A stretch of DNA of 64,000 bases from Microbacterium proteolyticum (GCF_029639405.1 NZ_CP121274.1:2852001-2916000); one strand, 5' to 3'. Shown: positions 25,613 to 35,904, counted from the first letter of the stretch. Numbers and translations: made by a program. Notes: generated by a model not told the origin, from the letters alone.

Positions 25613-26215
25613 CGCGCCGGTTCGGACCTTTGTTCGAGCGACACGCGTCGTCGGGGCGCTCTGTCGCTTCTCGGCATCCCGCCATGCCTTCTGGGCGGGG
25701 GTCAGAGCGCCGCCGGTCGCGGGCGCAGCCGCTCCCCCGCGCCAGCCGTGGCACAGGGCGATGGCGAGGGCGTCGGCCGCGTCGGCGGGTTGGGGAAGGG
25801 CATCCAGGCGGAGCACCCGCGCCACCATCGTCTGCACCTGCAGCTTGTCGGCCGAGCCGTAGCCGGTCACGGCGGCCTTGACCTCGCTCGGCGTGTGGGT
25901 GGCCGCGGGGATTCCGTGTTCGGCGGCGAGCAGGAGGGCGATGCCGCTGGCCTGCGCGGTGCCCATCACCGAGTGGCGGTTGTTCTGGGCGAACACGCGC
26001 TCGACGGCGACGACGTGGGGATCGTGGGCGTTCAGCACCGCGCGGATCCCCGCGGCGATCGCGGCGAGGCGCTTCTCGATGGGATCGGTGACGGCGGAGC
26101 GGACCACGCCGACATGCACGAGGGATGCCGTGCGGTCCGGTGAGACGTCGACCACGCCGATGCCGCAGCGCGTCAGGCCCGGGTCGATGCCGAGGACGCG
26201 CAGAGAACGAGACAC
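25610..26215 (-). CDS. ruvC: Crossover junction endodeoxyribonuclease RuvC
   Basis: A 201-aa Holliday junction resolvase with RNase H fold. LRVLGIDPGLTRCGIGVVD carries the first catalytic Asp. AVERVFAQNNRHSVMGTAQA carries the Glu, TPSEVKAAVTGYGSADKLQVQ is the conserved central block, and PADAADALAIALCHGW carries the C-terminal acidic pair. GTG at 26215 is preferred: TAGCGT (26223-26228, reverse strand) lies 7 bases upstream, whereas the alternative GTG at 26224 would sit inside that hexamer. A poorly conserved tail of about 35 residues follows the core. Confidence 0.96.
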   Translation of the reverse strand: MSRSLRVLGIDPGLTRCGIGVVDVSPDRTASLVHVGVVRSAVTDPIEKRLAAIAAGIRAVLNAHDPHVVAVERVFAQNNRHSVMGTAQASGIALLLAAEHGIPAATHTPSEVKAAVTGYGSADKLQVQTMVARVLRLDALPQPADAADALAIALCHGWRGGAAAPATGGALTPAQKAWRDAEKRQSAPTTRVARTKVRTGA

Positions 26216-26263
26216 GACCCCCACGCTAGGCGCAGGGGTCGTGGAGAGGGGCAGGGCGCGCCC

Positions 26264-27022
26264 TTACTCGTCGTTCTCGAGTTCGGCCTGCACCTCGGGG
26301 GTCATGTCGAAGTTCGTGTAGACGTTCTGCACGTCGTCGCTGTCTTCGAGGGCGTCGATCAAACGGAAGACCTTGCGCGCGGTGTCGGCGTCGACCTCGA
26401 CCTTGAGGGAGGGGACGAACTCGACGTCGGCGGAGTCGTACTCGATGCCGGCCTCCTGCAGCGCGGAGCGCACCGACACGAGGTCGCTCGCCTCGGTGAT
26501 GACGCCGAAGCCCTCGCCGTGCGGCTCGACCTCTTCGGCGCCGGCCTCGAGGACCGCGAGCATGACGTCGTCCTCGGTCGTGCCCTCGGACGGGACGACG
26601 ATGACGCCCTTGCGGCTGAAGTTGTAGGCGACGCTGCCCGGGTCGGCGAGGGTGCCGCCGTTACGGCTGAGAGCGGTGCGCACCTCGGCCGCCGCGCGGT
26701 TCTTGTTGTCGGTCAGACACTCGATGAGGAACGCGACGCCGTTGGGGCCGTAGCCCTCGTACATGATCGAGGCGTACTCGACGGCCTCGCCGCCGATGCC
26801 GGCCCCGCGCTTGATCGCACGGTCGATGTTGTCTTTGGGGACCGAGGTCTTCTTGGCCTTGAGCACCGCGTCGAAGAGCGTCGGGTTGCCCTGGAGGTCC
26901 GCCCCACCGAGCTTGGCGGCGACCTCGATGTTCTTGATCAGCTTGGCCCACGACTTGGCGCGGCGGGAGTCGATGACCGCCTTCTTGTGCTTGGTCGTGG
27001 CCCATTTGGAGTGTCCGGACAT
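26264..27022 (-). CDS. yebC: YebC/PmpR family (TACO1-like) protein
   Basis: 252 aa, with the unmistakable start [21 protein letters not shown] followed by [36 protein letters not shown] and [19 protein letters not shown]. The family is described as a DNA-binding regulator in some bacteria and, more recently, as a helper of ribosomes at proline-rich stretches. Its place ahead of ruvCAB is conserved in bacteria. TAGACT (27030-27035, reverse strand) is 7 bases before the ATG and contains the pdxT stop codon. Confidence 0.96.
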   Translation of the reverse strand: MSGHSKWATTKHKKAVIDSRRAKSWAKLIKNIEVAAKLGGADLQGNPTLFDAVLKAKKTSVPKDNIDRAIKRGAGIGGEAVEYASIMYEGYGPNGVAFLIECLTDNKNRAAAEVRTALSRNGGTLADPGSVAYNFSRKGVIVVPSEGTTEDDVMLAVLEAGAEEVEPHGEGFGVITEASDLVSVRSALQEAGIEYDSADVEFVPSLKVEVDADTARKVFRLIDALEDSDDVQNVYTNFDMTPEVQAELENDE

Positions 27023-27029
27023 GGCTTCC

Positions 27030-27035
27030 AGTCTA
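27030..27035 (-). promoter_or_regulatory. -10 element of yebC embedded in the pdxT stop codon
   Basis: On the reverse strand TAGACT starts with the pdxT TAG stop and is followed by GGAAGCC and the yebC ATG. It suggests a leaderless yebC-ruvCAB transcript starting at the end of pdxT. Confidence 0.55.
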
Positions 27036-27653
27036 GAGCGCGGGCGCCGACACCCCGGCGCGGTTGCGGACACGGTCGAGGAAGCGCGCGTGGAAGCGCG
27101 TCTCGCCGGTGGATTCGGGGTGGAACGCGAGCCCCAGGAGGTTGTCCTGCTCGACGGCGACGACGCGACCGTCGGGCAGGGTCGCCAGAGGGGTGGCATC
27201 CGGGCCCGTCTCGGTCACCACGGGCGCGCGGATGAACACGGCGTGCACCGGCGGCTCGCCCAGGACGGGGACGGCCAGGTCGGTCTCGAACGACTGCGTC
27301 TGCGAGCCGAAGGCGTTGCGCTGCACCCGGACGTCGAGCCCGCCGAAGGTGCGCTGGCCCTCGATCGCGCCGTCGATGCGGTCGGCGAGGAGGATCAGCC
27401 CCGCGCACGTGCCGAGCACCGGGAGGCCGTCGGCGATCGCGGCGCGGATCGGATCGAACAGGTCGAACGCCCGCGCGAGCTTGTCGATGACGCTCGACTC
27501 CCCGCCCGGGAGCACGAGCCCCTCCACCTCGGCCAGCTCCGACGTCCGCCGGACGGGCCGGGCGTCGGCGCCCAGGTTTGCGAGCACGCGCAGGTGCTCG
27601 CGGACGTCGCCCTGGAGGGCGAGGACGCCGACGCGGGGGCTGTTACCAGCCAC
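27033..27653 (-). CDS. pdxT: Pyridoxal 5'-phosphate synthase glutaminase subunit
   Basis: A 206-aa class I glutaminase that feeds ammonia to Pdx[16 protein letters not shown] is the N-terminal strand, [14 protein letters not shown] the oxyanion region, and [13 protein letters not shown] holds the nucleophilic cysteine. [13 protein letters not shown] holds the His/Glu of the triad. The GTG at 27653 overlaps the pdxS end by 11 bases. The PdxS:PdxT complex makes PLP directly from ribose 5-phosphate, glyceraldehyde 3-phosphate and glutamine. Confidence 0.96.
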   Translation of the reverse strand: MAGNSPRVGVLALQGDVREHLRVLANLGADARPVRRTSELAEVEGLVLPGGESSVIDKLARAFDLFDPIRAAIADGLPVLGTCAGLILLADRIDGAIEGQRTFGGLDVRVQRNAFGSQTQSFETDLAVPVLGEPPVHAVFIRAPVVTETGPDATPLATLPDGRVVAVEQDNLLGLAFHPESTGETRFHARFLDRVRNRAGVSAPAL

Positions 27654-28527
27654 GCTCGGCCAGGCGGTGCGGCGCGGGGAGGTCGGCGACGTTGATGCCC
27701 ACCATCGCCTCGCCGAGACCGCGCGAGGCCTCGGCCACGATCTTCGGGTCGTCGTGGAAGGTGGTGGCCTTGACGATCGCGGCGGCACGCTGCGCGGGGT
27801 TTCCGGACTTGAAGATGCCCGACCCGACGAACACGCCGTCGGCGCCGAGCTGCATCATCATCGCCGCGTCGGCCGGGGTGGCCACGCCGCCGGCGGTGAA
27901 CAGGACGACCGGGAGCTTCCCGGTCTCGGCGATCTCGGCGACGAGTTCGTACGGGGCCTGCAGCTCCTTGGCCGCGACGTACAGCTCGTCCTTGGTCTTC
28001 GCGCGCAGCGCGTTGATCTCGCCCGTGATGGTCCGGATGTGCTTGGTCGCCTCGGAGACGTCGCCGGTCCCGGCCTCGCCCTTCGAGCGGATCATCGCCG
28101 CGCCCTCGGTGATGCGGCGGAGGGCCTCGCCCAGGTTGGTCGCGCCGCACACGAACGGAACGGTGAAGTTCCACTTGTCGATGTGGTTGACGTAGTCGGC
28201 GGGCGAGAGCACTTCGGACTCGTCGATGTAGTCGACACCGAGCTCCTGCAGGATCTGCGCCTCGACGAAGTGCCCGATGCGCGCCTTGGCCATCACGGGG
28301 ATCGAGACCGTCGCGATGATGTCGTCGATGAGGTCGGGGTCGCTCATGCGGGCCACGCCGCCCTGCGCGCGGATGTCCGCGGGAACGCGCTCGAGGGCCA
28401 TGACGGCGACGGCGCCGGCATCTTCGGCGATGCGGGCCTGCTCCGCGGTGACGACGTCCATGATGACGCCGCCCTTGAGCATCTCGGCGAGTCCGCGCTT
28501 GACGCGGGAGGTTCCGGTGTCGGTCAT
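27643..28527 (-). CDS. pdxS: Pyridoxal 5'-phosphate synthase lyase subunit
   Basis: A 294-aa TIM-barrel subunit. [64 protein letters not shown] (one catalytic lysine) and [30 protein letters not shown] all match the highly conserved family. Length is normal. It is divergently transcribed from pdxR with a palindrome in the 95-base gap. Confidence 0.98.
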   Translation of the reverse strand: MTDTGTSRVKRGLAEMLKGGVIMDVVTAEQARIAEDAGAVAVMALERVPADIRAQGGVARMSDPDLIDDIIATVSIPVMAKARIGHFVEAQILQELGVDYIDESEVLSPADYVNHIDKWNFTVPFVCGATNLGEALRRITEGAAMIRSKGEAGTGDVSEATKHIRTITGEINALRAKTKDELYVAAKELQAPYELVAEIAETGKLPVVLFTAGGVATPADAAMMMQLGADGVFVGSGIFKSGNPAQRAAAIVKATTFHDDPKIVAEASRGLGEAMVGINVADLPAPHRLAERGW

Positions 28528-28558
28528 TGTCGATTCCCTTCGCGCTTCGGGGCGCTTT

Positions 28559-28576
28559 GTTTGGCTTAGGCCAAAC
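28559..28576. promoter_or_regulatory. Palindrome between pdxS and pdxR, candidate PdxR site
   Basis: GTTTGGC and GCCAAAC form perfect 7-base arms around TTAG. The site is 31 bases upstream of the pdxS ATG and 46 bases upstream of the pdxR ATG, so it can influence both promoters. TAGGCT at 28595-28600 could be the pdxR -10. Binding by the neighbouring MocR-type regulator is inference. Confidence 0.6.
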
Positions 28577-28622
28577 CGTAGCATGACGCAGGACATAGGC
28601 TGGAGGGAGCGAGAGGGGGCGC

Positions 28623-29963
28623 ATGACCGTCGACATCACCGGGCGCTCGGCATCCGAGATCGCCGCGGACCTGCGGGAGCGCATCGAGCGCGGACAGCTG
28701 CGGCCGGGCGATGCACTCGCCCCCGTGCGCGCCCTCGCCGCCGATCTCGGCGTGAACCGCAACACCGTCGTCGCCGCCTACCGCCTGCTCGCCCAGGCCG
28801 GACTCGTCGTCGCGCGCGGGCGGGGCGGTACCCGGGTCGCAGGTCTCGCTCCCGTGGCGCAGGAGGGGTATGCGGCCGGGACCGTGCTGCGCGACGTCGG
28901 CACCGGCAACCCCGACCCGACGCTCATCCCCGACCCCGCCGCGGCCCTCGCGCGGTCGGGTCGTCCCGTGCTGTACGGCGAACCCGTCGTCGACCCGGGG
29001 CTGGAGGCGTGGGCACGCGAATGGATGGCCGAGGGGCTGCCCGACGGTGCTCCCCGCATCACCGTGACCAGCGGCGCGAGCGACGCGATCGAGCGACTGC
29101 TGGCCCAGGCGCTGCAGCGCGACGACGCCGTCGCCCTCGAAGACCCCTGCTTCCTCTCGGCGCTGCACACGGTGCGTCAGGGCGGCTACCGCGCGGTGCC
29201 GGTGGCGGTGGATGCCGAGGGCATGACCGTCGAGGGGTTGCGGGCCGCGCTGGCCGACGGCGTCCGGGCGGTGATCTGCACGCCGCGCGCGCACAACCCC
29301 ACCGGCGCGAGCCTCACCGAGGAACGCGCTGCGCAGCTTCGGGCGGTGCTCGCGGACCACCCCTACGTGCTGGTCATCGAGGACGACCACTTCTCGCTGC
29401 TCTCGCGCGCTCCCCTCCGCTCGGTCATCGGGGACGCCCAGCAGCGGTGGGCCCGCATCCGCTCGGTGTCGAAGTTCCTCGGACCGGACATGTGCCTCGC
29501 GGTCGTGGCATCCGACGACGAGACCGCTGACCGACTCGCGCTGCGCCTCACCCCGGGGACGACCTGGGTGAGCCACATCCTCCAGCGTCTCACTCTCGCG
29601 CTCGTCACCGATCCTGAGGTGCGCCAGGGGATCGACCGGGCCGCGGCGCACTACGCCGCTCGCAACGACGCGTTCGCGGCCGCCCTCGAGGCCCGCGGAC
29701 TGCCGGTCTCCGTCGGCGACGGCCTGAACCTCTGGATGCCGCTCCCGGTCCCCGCCGCCCGTGTTCGCGAAGACCTCATGCGTCGCGGCTGGCTGGTCCG
29801 CGACGGCGACCACTTCTTCCTCTCCCCCGACACCGCCGGCGACTACCTCCGCCTCACCGTCCACCAACTCGACGACCACGAGGCGACGGCTCTCGCCGAC
29901 GACCTCGCCACGGCCGTCGCCGCGCTCCGGCCGACGCCGCGAGGTGGGAGGATCGAAGGATGA
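28623..29963 (+). CDS. pdxR: MocR-type PLP-responsive regulator (PdxR-like)
   Basis: 446 aa. A GntR-type winged helix-turn-helix occupies residues 1-75 ([43 protein letters not shown]). It is fused to a class I aminotransferase-like domain with the PLP-binding lysine in [12 protein letters not shown]. The family senses PLP; in Corynebacterium PdxR activates pdxST. The divergent position beside pdxST and overlap with the pyridoxal kinase gene support the same role. GAGGGGG sits 3 bases before the ATG at 28623. Catalytic aminotransferase activity is not expected. Confidence 0.9.
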   Translation: MTVDITGRSASEIAADLRERIERGQLRPGDALAPVRALAADLGVNRNTVVAAYRLLAQAGLVVARGRGGTRVAGLAPVAQEGYAAGTVLRDVGTGNPDPTLIPDPAAALARSGRPVLYGEPVVDPGLEAWAREWMAEGLPDGAPRITVTSGASDAIERLLAQALQRDDAVALEDPCFLSALHTVRQGGYRAVPVAVDAEGMTVEGLRAALADGVRAVICTPRAHNPTGASLTEERAAQLRAVLADHPYVLVIEDDHFSLLSRAPLRSVIGDAQQRWARIRSVSKFLGPDMCLAVVASDDETADRLALRLTPGTTWVSHILQRLTLALVTDPEVRQGIDRAAAHYAARNDAFAAALEARGLPVSVGDGLNLWMPLPVPAARVREDLMRRGWLVRDGDHFFLSPDTAGDYLRLTVHQLDDHEATALADDLATAVAALRPTPRGGRIEG

Positions 29964-30811
29964 AGGTCCTCTCGATCCAGTCGGCCGTCGCCTATGGCCA
30001 CGTCGGAAACTCGGCCGCCGTCTTCCCGCTCCAGCGCATCGGCGTGGAGGTGCTGCCCGTCTACACGGTCACCTTCTCCAACCACACCGGCTACGGCGCG
30101 TGGCGAGGGCCCCTCATCTCCCCCGCCGACGTCGCCGACGTCATCACCGGCATCGAGGAGCGCGGGGTCCTCGGCGAGATCGACGTGGTCCTGTCGGGCT
30201 ACCAGGGCGGCGAGGGCATCGCCGACGTCATCATCGACGCCGTCGCCCGGGTGAAGAAGGCGAATCCGGATGCCGTCTACGCGTGCGACCCGGTCATGGG
30301 CAACGCCAAGTCGGGCTGCTTCGTCGCACCGGCCATCCCCGAGCTCCTGCGCGAGCGGGTGATCCCCGTGGCGGACATCATCACGCCCAACCAGTTCGAG
30401 CTCGGCTTCCTCACCGGCACCGAGCCGGGGAGCATCGAGTCCACCCTCGAATCCGCCGACCTCGCGCGCGCCCGCGGACCCCGCACCGTCCTCGTCACGA
30501 GCGTCGAGCGACCCGACCGCGTGCCCGACACGATCGAGATGATGGTCGTCGACGACGCGGGCGCCTGGATCGTGCAGACGCCGCTCATCCCGATGAAGGC
30601 GAACGGCTCGGGCGACGTGACGGCGGCGCTCTTCACGGCCCACTACCGCCGGAGCGGCGACGCCGCCGACGCGCTCGCCCGCACGGCATCCAGCGTTTTC
30701 GACCTGTTGTCGAACACGTACGAGGCCGGCTCGCGCGAGCTGCTGCTCGTCGAGTCGCAGGAGGCGTACGCGCACCCGCGCCTGCAGTTCCCCGTGCGGC
30801 AGGTGCGCTGA
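29960..30811 (+). CDS. pdxY: Pyridoxal kinase PdxY
   Basis: A 283-aa ribokinase-fold enzyme phosphorylating pyridoxal in the salvage route. It begins [20 protein letters not shown] and has the PdxY motifs FSNHTGYGAWRG, LSGYQGGEGIADV, DPVMGNAKSGCFV, ITPNQFELGFLTG and the catalytic GSGDVTAALF. It overlaps pdxR by 4 bases, so salvage kinase and regulator are made together while de novo synthesis runs on the opposite strand. Confidence 0.95.
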   Translation: MKVLSIQSAVAYGHVGNSAAVFPLQRIGVEVLPVYTVTFSNHTGYGAWRGPLISPADVADVITGIEERGVLGEIDVVLSGYQGGEGIADVIIDAVARVKKANPDAVYACDPVMGNAKSGCFVAPAIPELLRERVIPVADIITPNQFELGFLTGTEPGSIESTLESADLARARGPRTVLVTSVERPDRVPDTIEMMVVDDAGAWIVQTPLIPMKANGSGDVTAALFTAHYRRSGDAADALARTASSVFDLLSNTYEAGSRELLLVESQEAYAHPRLQFPVRQVR

Positions 30812-30839
30812 GGCATCCCCCGCCCGTCGGGTCTCGGCG

Positions 30840-31451
30840 TCAGCCGGCGTAGACCTCGGTGTACGCGTCGAGCCAGCCGGCGGTGTCGCGCGGGCACATG
30901 TACGTCGTGCCGTAGACCATGAGGTTGGCGATGGGCGCCTCCGCCGCCGTGCGCTCGTCCCCCTCCAGGCTCTGGTCGACGAGCTGGGCGAAGAGCGGCG
31001 ACGTCGCCACGTGCGTGCGGAGCGTATCCGCATTCACCACGTGGGAGTTCAGGATCGCGGTCTCGCACGCGTCGGAGACGAGCGCGAGCGAGAGGCTCTC
31101 GTCATCGGCGGTCCACTCGAACCCCTGCTCCTCGACGTAGGACTTCTGGTCTTCGATGAACTGCTTCTGCGCCGGGGTGACCGCCACCAGCGGCGTGCCG
31201 TCGAGGGGCAGCTGCTGCTCCTGAAGAAAGCGATCGCGCTCGGCGATCGGATCCTCCGCCGCCGCGCCCGCGTCGGGGCTGGAGTCGTCCGTCGGGGAAG
31301 GAGTCGCGACGAAGGGATCTTCGGGCGCGGTCACGGGCGCCTGCATCCCGTCCGGTCCCAGGGGACTCGGAAGCCGGAAGCATCCCGTCGTGGTCCCGAG
31401 CGCCGCAGCGACGATGAGGGTCAGGACGAGGGGACGCACGGGAGCCTTCAT
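30840..31451 (-). CDS. Putative lipoprotein, unknown function
   Basis: 203 aa. The N-terminus has a short basic start, a hydrophobic stretch (PLVLTLIVAAALGTT) and a lipobox-like TTGC, suggesting lipid attachment at Cys24. A Pro/Asp/Ser-rich linker follows. The C-terminal half contains SDACETAILNSHVVNADTLRTHV and VYGTTYMCPRDTAGWLDAYTEVY, with a cysteine pair that may be bonded. I do not recognise a family. TACGGT (31458-31463, reverse strand) is 6 bases upstream of the ATG, although the intervening AGGGGA could also be read as a poorly spaced ribosome-binding site. Confidence 0.75.
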   Translation of the reverse strand: MKAPVRPLVLTLIVAAALGTTTGCFRLPSPLGPDGMQAPVTAPEDPFVATPSPTDDSSPDAGAAAEDPIAERDRFLQEQQLPLDGTPLVAVTPAQKQFIEDQKSYVEEQGFEWTADDESLSLALVSDACETAILNSHVVNADTLRTHVATSPLFAQLVDQSLEGDERTAAEAPIANLMVYGTTYMCPRDTAGWLDAYTEVYAG

Positions 31452-31498
31452 TCCCCTACCGTAGCGGCCGGGCGCGCACTCCCCCGTCGATCGGCGGG

Positions 31499-32065
31499 TC
31501 AGGCGTTCCACGCGTCGGCGACGGCGCGGCGCACGTCGCCGAGCAACTGGGGCAGGGCTTTGGTCTTGGCGATGATCGGGAAGAAGTTGGCATCCGACGC
31601 CCACCGGGGAACGATGTGCTGGTGCAGGTGCGCGTCGACGCCGGCCCCGGCGATCGCCCCCTGGTTCATGCCGAGGTTGAATCCGTCGCAGCGCGACACG
31701 GCGCGGAGCACGCGCATGCCGCGCTGCGTCAGCGCGCCGATCTCGGCGACCTCTTCGTCGGTCGCCTGGTCGTAGGTGGCGATGTGGCGGTACGGGCACA
31801 CGAGCAGGTGTCCGGAGTTGTACGGGAACAGGTTGAGCAGCACATAGGCGCTCTTCCCGCGCGCGACGATCAGGCCGTCCTCGTCGGACTTCCCCGGCGC
31901 GGCGCAGAACGGGCAGTTCTGCTCCATGGGCTCGCGGCCGGCCTGGATGTAGGCCATGCGGTGCGGTGTCCACAGACGCTGGAACTCGTCGGGCACCCCC
32001 GGGAGCTCCGCGGCGGCGATGATCTGCGCATCGCCGCCGTCGGAGGCATCCGGTTCGTTCGTCAC
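31499..32065 (-). CDS. HIT family hydrolase
   Basis: A 188-aa histidine-triad protein. The nucleotide-binding triad is [10 protein letters not shown], preceded by [21 protein letters not shown] pair near residue 51 may bind zinc. Residues [21 protein letters not shown] are the conserved strand region. HIT proteins hydrolyse AMP-linked or dinucleotide substrates; mycobacterial homologues are diadenosine tetraphosphate phosphorylases or hydrolases. The GTG start overlaps the thrS stop by 4 bases, an association with synthetases that produce Ap4A-like side products. Confidence 0.88.
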   Translation of the reverse strand: MTNEPDASDGGDAQIIAAAELPGVPDEFQRLWTPHRMAYIQAGREPMEQNCPFCAAPGKSDEDGLIVARGKSAYVLLNLFPYNSGHLLVCPYRHIATYDQATDEEVAEIGALTQRGMRVLRAVSRCDGFNLGMNQGAIAGAGVDAHLHQHIVPRWASDANFFPIIAKTKALPQLLGDVRRAVADAWNA

Positions 32066-34071
32066 GCCAGGTCCTCGGCGGTGTCGATGAGTGCGCGGGT
32101 CGCGATCGCACCGGTGATGCGCGCGATGGCTTCGTCGGCCGGGATGCCGTTGAGCTGCGTGCCGTCGCGGAAGCGGAACGACACGGTGCCGCCGGCGCGG
32201 TCGGCCTCGCCGGCGATGAGCTGGAGCGGCACCTTCTGCGTGGTGTGCGTGCGGATCTTCTTCTGCATGCGGTCGTCGCTGTGATCGACCTCGGCGCGGA
32301 CGCCCTTCGCGCGGAGCTCGGCGACGATGCCGTCGAGGTACTCGCCGTACTCCGCGGCCACCGGCACCGCCACGACCTGCACGGGCGAGAGCCACACCGG
32401 GAACGCGCCGGCGTAGTGCTCGAGCAGGATGGCGAAGAAGCGCTCCACCGAGCCGAAGAGCGCGCGGTGGATCATCACGGGGCGGTGCTTCTCGCCGTCC
32501 GGCCCGGTGTATTCCAACTCGAAGCGCTCGGGCTGGTTGAAGTCGAGCTGGATCGTCGACATCTGCCAGGTGCGGCCGATCGCGTCGCGGGCCTGGACCG
32601 AGATCTTCGGGCCGTAGAACGCGGCTCCGCCCGGGTCGGGGACGAGCTCGAGGCCCGAGGCCTCGGCGACCTCTCGGAGGGTCTCGGTCGCCTCGGTCCA
32701 CAGCGTGTCGTCGCCGATGAACTTGGGGTTGCCCTCCTCCTTCGTCGACAGCTCGAGGTAGAAGTCGTGCAGGCCGTAGTCGCGCAGCGTCTGCAGCACG
32801 AAGTCGAGGCTGTGGGTCAGCTCGCCCTTCACCTGGTCCGCGGTGACGTAGATGTGCGTGTCGTCCTGGGTCATGCCGCGTACGCGGGTCAGGCCCGCGA
32901 GCGTGCCGCTCTTCTCGTAGCGGTAGACCGACCCGAACTCGCTCAGCCGCAGGGGCAGCTCGCGGTAGCTGCGACCGCGCGAGCGGAAGATCAGGTTATG
33001 GAACGGGCAGTTCATGGGCTTCAGGTAGTACTCCTGGCCCTCGCGCGACACGTGCCCGTCGGCGTCCACGACCTCGTCGAGCGTCATCGGGGGGTACATG
33101 CCGTCGGCGTACCACTGCAGGTGACCGCTGGTGATGAACAGGTCGCCCTTGGTGATGTGGGGCGTGTTCACCACCTGGTAGCCGCTGGCGAGCAGACGCT
33201 CGCGCATGTAGCGCTCGATCTCGTACCGGATGATTCCGCCCTTGGGGTGGAACACGCTCAGGCCCGGGCCGATCTCGTCGGGGAACGAGAAGAGGTCGAG
33301 CTCCTTGCCGAGCTTGCGGTGGTCGCGCTTGGCGGCCTCTTCCAGACGGTGCTGGTAGGCGCGCAGGTCGTCCTTGGTCGCCCAGGCGGTGCCGTAGATG
33401 CGCTGCAGCTGCGGGTTCTTCTCGCTGCCGCGCCAGTAGGCGCCGGCGATGCGGGTGAGGTCCCAGCCGTTGCCGATGAGGCGCGTGCCCGGGACGTGCG
33501 GTCCGCGGCACAGGTCTTTCCAGACGGTCTCGCCGTCGCGGTTCACGTTGTCGTAGATCGTCAGTTCGCCGGCGCCGACCTCGACGTTCGCACCTTCGGC
33601 GGCCTCGGCGGATCCGCCCTTGAGGCCGATCAGCTCGAGCTTGAACGGCTCGTCGGTGAGTTCGGCCCGGGCCTCGTCGTCGGTGACGACGCGGCGCACG
33701 AACCGCTGGTTCTCGCGGACGATCCGCTCCATCTCCTTCTTGATGACCTTGAGGTCTTCCGGAGTGAAGGGGTCGTCGACCTGGAAGTCGTAGTAGAAGC
33801 CGTCGGTGACGGGCGGTCCGATGCCGAGGTTCGCCTGGGGCTTCACGCGCTGCACCGCCTGGGCGAGGACGTGCGCCGTCGAGTGCCGCAGGATCGACAG
33901 TCCCTCGGGGCTGTCGATCGTCACCGGCTCGATCCGGTCGTGCGCGTGGACGGTCGTCGCGAGGTCTTTCAGCTCACCGTTCACGCGCAGGGCGACGACC
34001 GAACGGTCGGGGAAGAGGGCGAAGCCGTCGGCGGGGTAGGTCTGCTCCGACGGCAGGGCGGCATCAGTCAA
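32062..34071 (-). CDS. thrS: Threonyl-tRNA synthetase
   Basis: A 669-aa class II synthetase. Domains in order are TGS-like ([21 protein letters not shown]), the SAD editing domain ([33 protein letters not shown]), the catalytic core and the anticodon-binding domain ([14 protein letters not shown] to the end). The core contains [14 protein letters not shown] with zinc-binding Cys, [32 protein letters not shown], and [16 protein letters not shown]. The start is TTG at 34071 with CAGGAGA 5 bases upstream. No T-box leader is visible. Confidence 0.97.
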   Translation of the reverse strand: MTDAALPSEQTYPADGFALFPDRSVVALRVNGELKDLATTVHAHDRIEPVTIDSPEGLSILRHSTAHVLAQAVQRVKPQANLGIGPPVTDGFYYDFQVDDPFTPEDLKVIKKEMERIVRENQRFVRRVVTDDEARAELTDEPFKLELIGLKGGSAEAAEGANVEVGAGELTIYDNVNRDGETVWKDLCRGPHVPGTRLIGNGWDLTRIAGAYWRGSEKNPQLQRIYGTAWATKDDLRAYQHRLEEAAKRDHRKLGKELDLFSFPDEIGPGLSVFHPKGGIIRYEIERYMRERLLASGYQVVNTPHITKGDLFITSGHLQWYADGMYPPMTLDEVVDADGHVSREGQEYYLKPMNCPFHNLIFRSRGRSYRELPLRLSEFGSVYRYEKSGTLAGLTRVRGMTQDDTHIYVTADQVKGELTHSLDFVLQTLRDYGLHDFYLELSTKEEGNPKFIGDDTLWTEATETLREVAEASGLELVPDPGGAAFYGPKISVQARDAIGRTWQMSTIQLDFNQPERFELEYTGPDGEKHRPVMIHRALFGSVERFFAILLEHYAGAFPVWLSPVQVVAVPVAAEYGEYLDGIVAELRAKGVRAEVDHSDDRMQKKIRTHTTQKVPLQLIAGEADRAGGTVSFRFRDGTQLNGIPADEAIARITGAIATRALIDTAEDLA

Positions 34072-34152
34072 GGCGGTCTCCTGGATGGGTCGAATCCAGG
34101 CTACCCGCCGGGCGTGGCCTCGACGGCACGCGGAGTGCCGCATAGTGGAGCG

Positions 34153-35301
34153 GTGACTCTGGCCATCATCGGCGGCGCGCTGTGGATCCTCGGCATCATC
34201 GCGCTCCTCGTCGGCATCTTCCCCGCCGACCAGGCCCTCGCCGTCGCCGACCGCGTCTGGCCCATCCTGCTGTTCGTGGTGGCGGTCACGGTGGTGGCGG
34301 AGCTGGCATCCAGGGCGGGGTTGTTCGACGTCGTCGCCGCCCGCCTCGCGCGGATCGCGCGCGGGCGCACGGCGTGGTTGTGGGTGCTCGTCGTCGCGCT
34401 GGCCACCGTCGCGACGGCCTTCCTCTCTCTCGACACGACCGCGGTGCTGCTCACCCCGGTCGTGGTGGCGATGGCGGTGGCCCGGAAACTCGACCCACTG
34501 CCCTTCGCCTTCGTCACGGTGGTGCTCGCGAACACCGCGTCCCTCTTCCTGCCCGTGTCGAATCTCACGAACCTGCTGGCATCCGACGCGCTCGGCGGGC
34601 ACGACCCCGTGGCCTTCCTCGCTCTGCTCGGCCCGTCCGCGCTCATCGCCGTCGCGGTGTCGGTGGTGGTCCTGACGGTCGTGTTCCTGCGAAAGCTGCC
34701 GAAGACGTACCCGGATGCCGCCTCCCCCGCCGTCGCGGACCCCGTCCTGCTGCGCGTGTCCGCCGTCGTCACCGTGGCCCTGCTGCCCCTGCTCGTGATC
34801 GGGTTGGACCCGTGGATGCCGGCCCTCGCCGCCGCGGTCGTGCTCATCGTGACCTTCGCCCTGCGCGCGCCCCGGGCTCTCGGCATCCGGCTCGTGCCCT
34901 GGTCTCTGCTCGTGTTCGCGGGCGGGCTGTTCCTCGCCGTCGGCGCGCTCGAAGCCGTGGGCATCGGTCGCGTCACGTCGGTGCTCGCCGGCTCGGGGGA
35001 CGACCTCGTGTCGCTGTGGCAGTTGGCGGGTGTCGGAGCGCTCGCGGCGAACGGGATCAACAACCTCCCGGCCTACCTCGCGATGGAGTCGGTCGCCGGC
35101 TCCCCCGTGCGTCTGGCGGCACTCCTCATCGGGGTGAATGCGGGACCGATCGTCACGCCGTGGGCCTCGCTCGCGACGCTGCTGTGGCACGACCGGCTGG
35201 TGGCGGCGGGAGTCGAAGTCCGATGGAGCCGGTTCGTCCTCCTCGGTGCCGTCATCGCGCCGCTGATCCTGGTGCTCGCCGTCCTGCCGCTGACGTTGTG
35301 A
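34153..35301 (+). CDS. ArsB/SLC13-type (ion transporter superfamily) permease
   Basis: A 382-aa polytopic membrane protein with about ten helices. [19 protein letters not shown] and [20 protein letters not shown] are the re-entrant-loop motifs of the ArsB/NhaD/SLC13 ion transporter superfamily, and the second half repeats this with [15 protein letters not shown] and [22 protein letters not shown]. The closest named group is arsenite/anion permeases, but no arsR or arsC is nearby, so the substrate is unknown. GTG at 34153 follows GGAG; CATAGT lies 6 bases before it. It is divergent from thrS. Confidence 0.8.
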   Translation: MTLAIIGGALWILGIIALLVGIFPADQALAVADRVWPILLFVVAVTVVAELASRAGLFDVVAARLARIARGRTAWLWVLVVALATVATAFLSLDTTAVLLTPVVVAMAVARKLDPLPFAFVTVVLANTASLFLPVSNLTNLLASDALGGHDPVAFLALLGPSALIAVAVSVVVLTVVFLRKLPKTYPDAASPAVADPVLLRVSAVVTVALLPLLVIGLDPWMPALAAAVVLIVTFALRAPRALGIRLVPWSLLVFAGGLFLAVGALEAVGIGRVTSVLAGSGDDLVSLWQLAGVGALAANGINNLPAYLAMESVAGSPVRLAALLIGVNAGPIVTPWASLATLLWHDRLVAAGVEVRWSRFVLLGAVIAPLILVLAVLPLTL

Positions 35302-35349
35302 GCGTCAGCCCTCGTAGGCGCGGCTCCAGGCCATCTGAGGTGTTTCGGG

Positions 35350-35733
35350 TCAGGAGCGCGAGGCCATCGGAGCCTGGTCGTTGGGGACCTCGCGGAAGAC
35401 CATCTCCTCGCGATGCGGCTGCTCGCGGACGGCGACATCGTCGGGCTCGGGGATGACGTACAGGCCGCGTCCCGAGTTGGCGTTGTACGTCAGGGCGTGG
35501 AGCCACGTGCTGCTCAGCTGCGGGTTCCGGCTGCCGTGGTACTTGAACACCATCGACACGTTGGGGTGGATGTACACGGTGGTCCGGCCGCCGCCGATAC
35601 TGATGTCGTCCTTCCACGTGAAGGGGAAGCTCTCGCCGCGCCGCACCTTCGCCATGATCACCGCCTGCAGATGGGCGAGGAGACGATCCTCGAAATCGAC
35701 TTTGATATTGCCGTCGTAGATGAATTTGCCCAT
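35350..35733 (-). CDS. DUF7882 family small protein (Microbacteriaceae-type)
   Basis: 127 aa beginning MGKFIYDGNIKVDFEDRLLAHLQ, then RRGESFPFTWKDDISIGGGRTTVYIHPN and VFKYHGSRNPQLSSTWLHALTYNANSGRGLYV. This is the pattern of a small protein family common in Microbacteriaceae, often mislabelled as ATP-dependent DNA ligase and now DUF7882. The likely structure is a compact beta-rich domain with a variable acidic tail; function is unknown. A GGAGG lies 7-11 bases before the ATG at 35733. Confidence 0.75.
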   Translation of the reverse strand: MGKFIYDGNIKVDFEDRLLAHLQAVIMAKVRRGESFPFTWKDDISIGGGRTTVYIHPNVSMVFKYHGSRNPQLSSTWLHALTYNANSGRGLYVIPEPDDVAVREQPHREEMVFREVPNDQAPMASRS

Positions 35734-35904
35734 GGCAGCCCTCCGGGGAGGCATCCCGCGGACCGCGCATTCCTGGCGAGAAATGACGAACGCGGATGAA
35801 GGGGGATGCCAACGCTCTCGGGGGCAACATCTCGCGAATCCCCCCGAAACGCAAACCCGGTTGCGGCCGAACGGGTTTGAAGCTATGTCCGTTCCGCGCA
35901 GGAA

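Noticed and set aside
32245..34152. Forward extension of the permease across thrS
   Set aside because: Antisense to thrS; the permease begins naturally at GTG 34153 with its first transmembrane helix.
34072..34152. T-box or other riboswitch ahead of thrS
   Set aside because: Only about 80 bases separate thrS from the divergent permease start, and neither a T-box sequence nor a specifier stem is seen.
34072..35190. N-terminal extension of thrS through the permease gene
   Set aside because: The region is antisense to a well-supported permease, and the TTG at 34071 has a good ribosome-binding site and gives normal ThrRS length.
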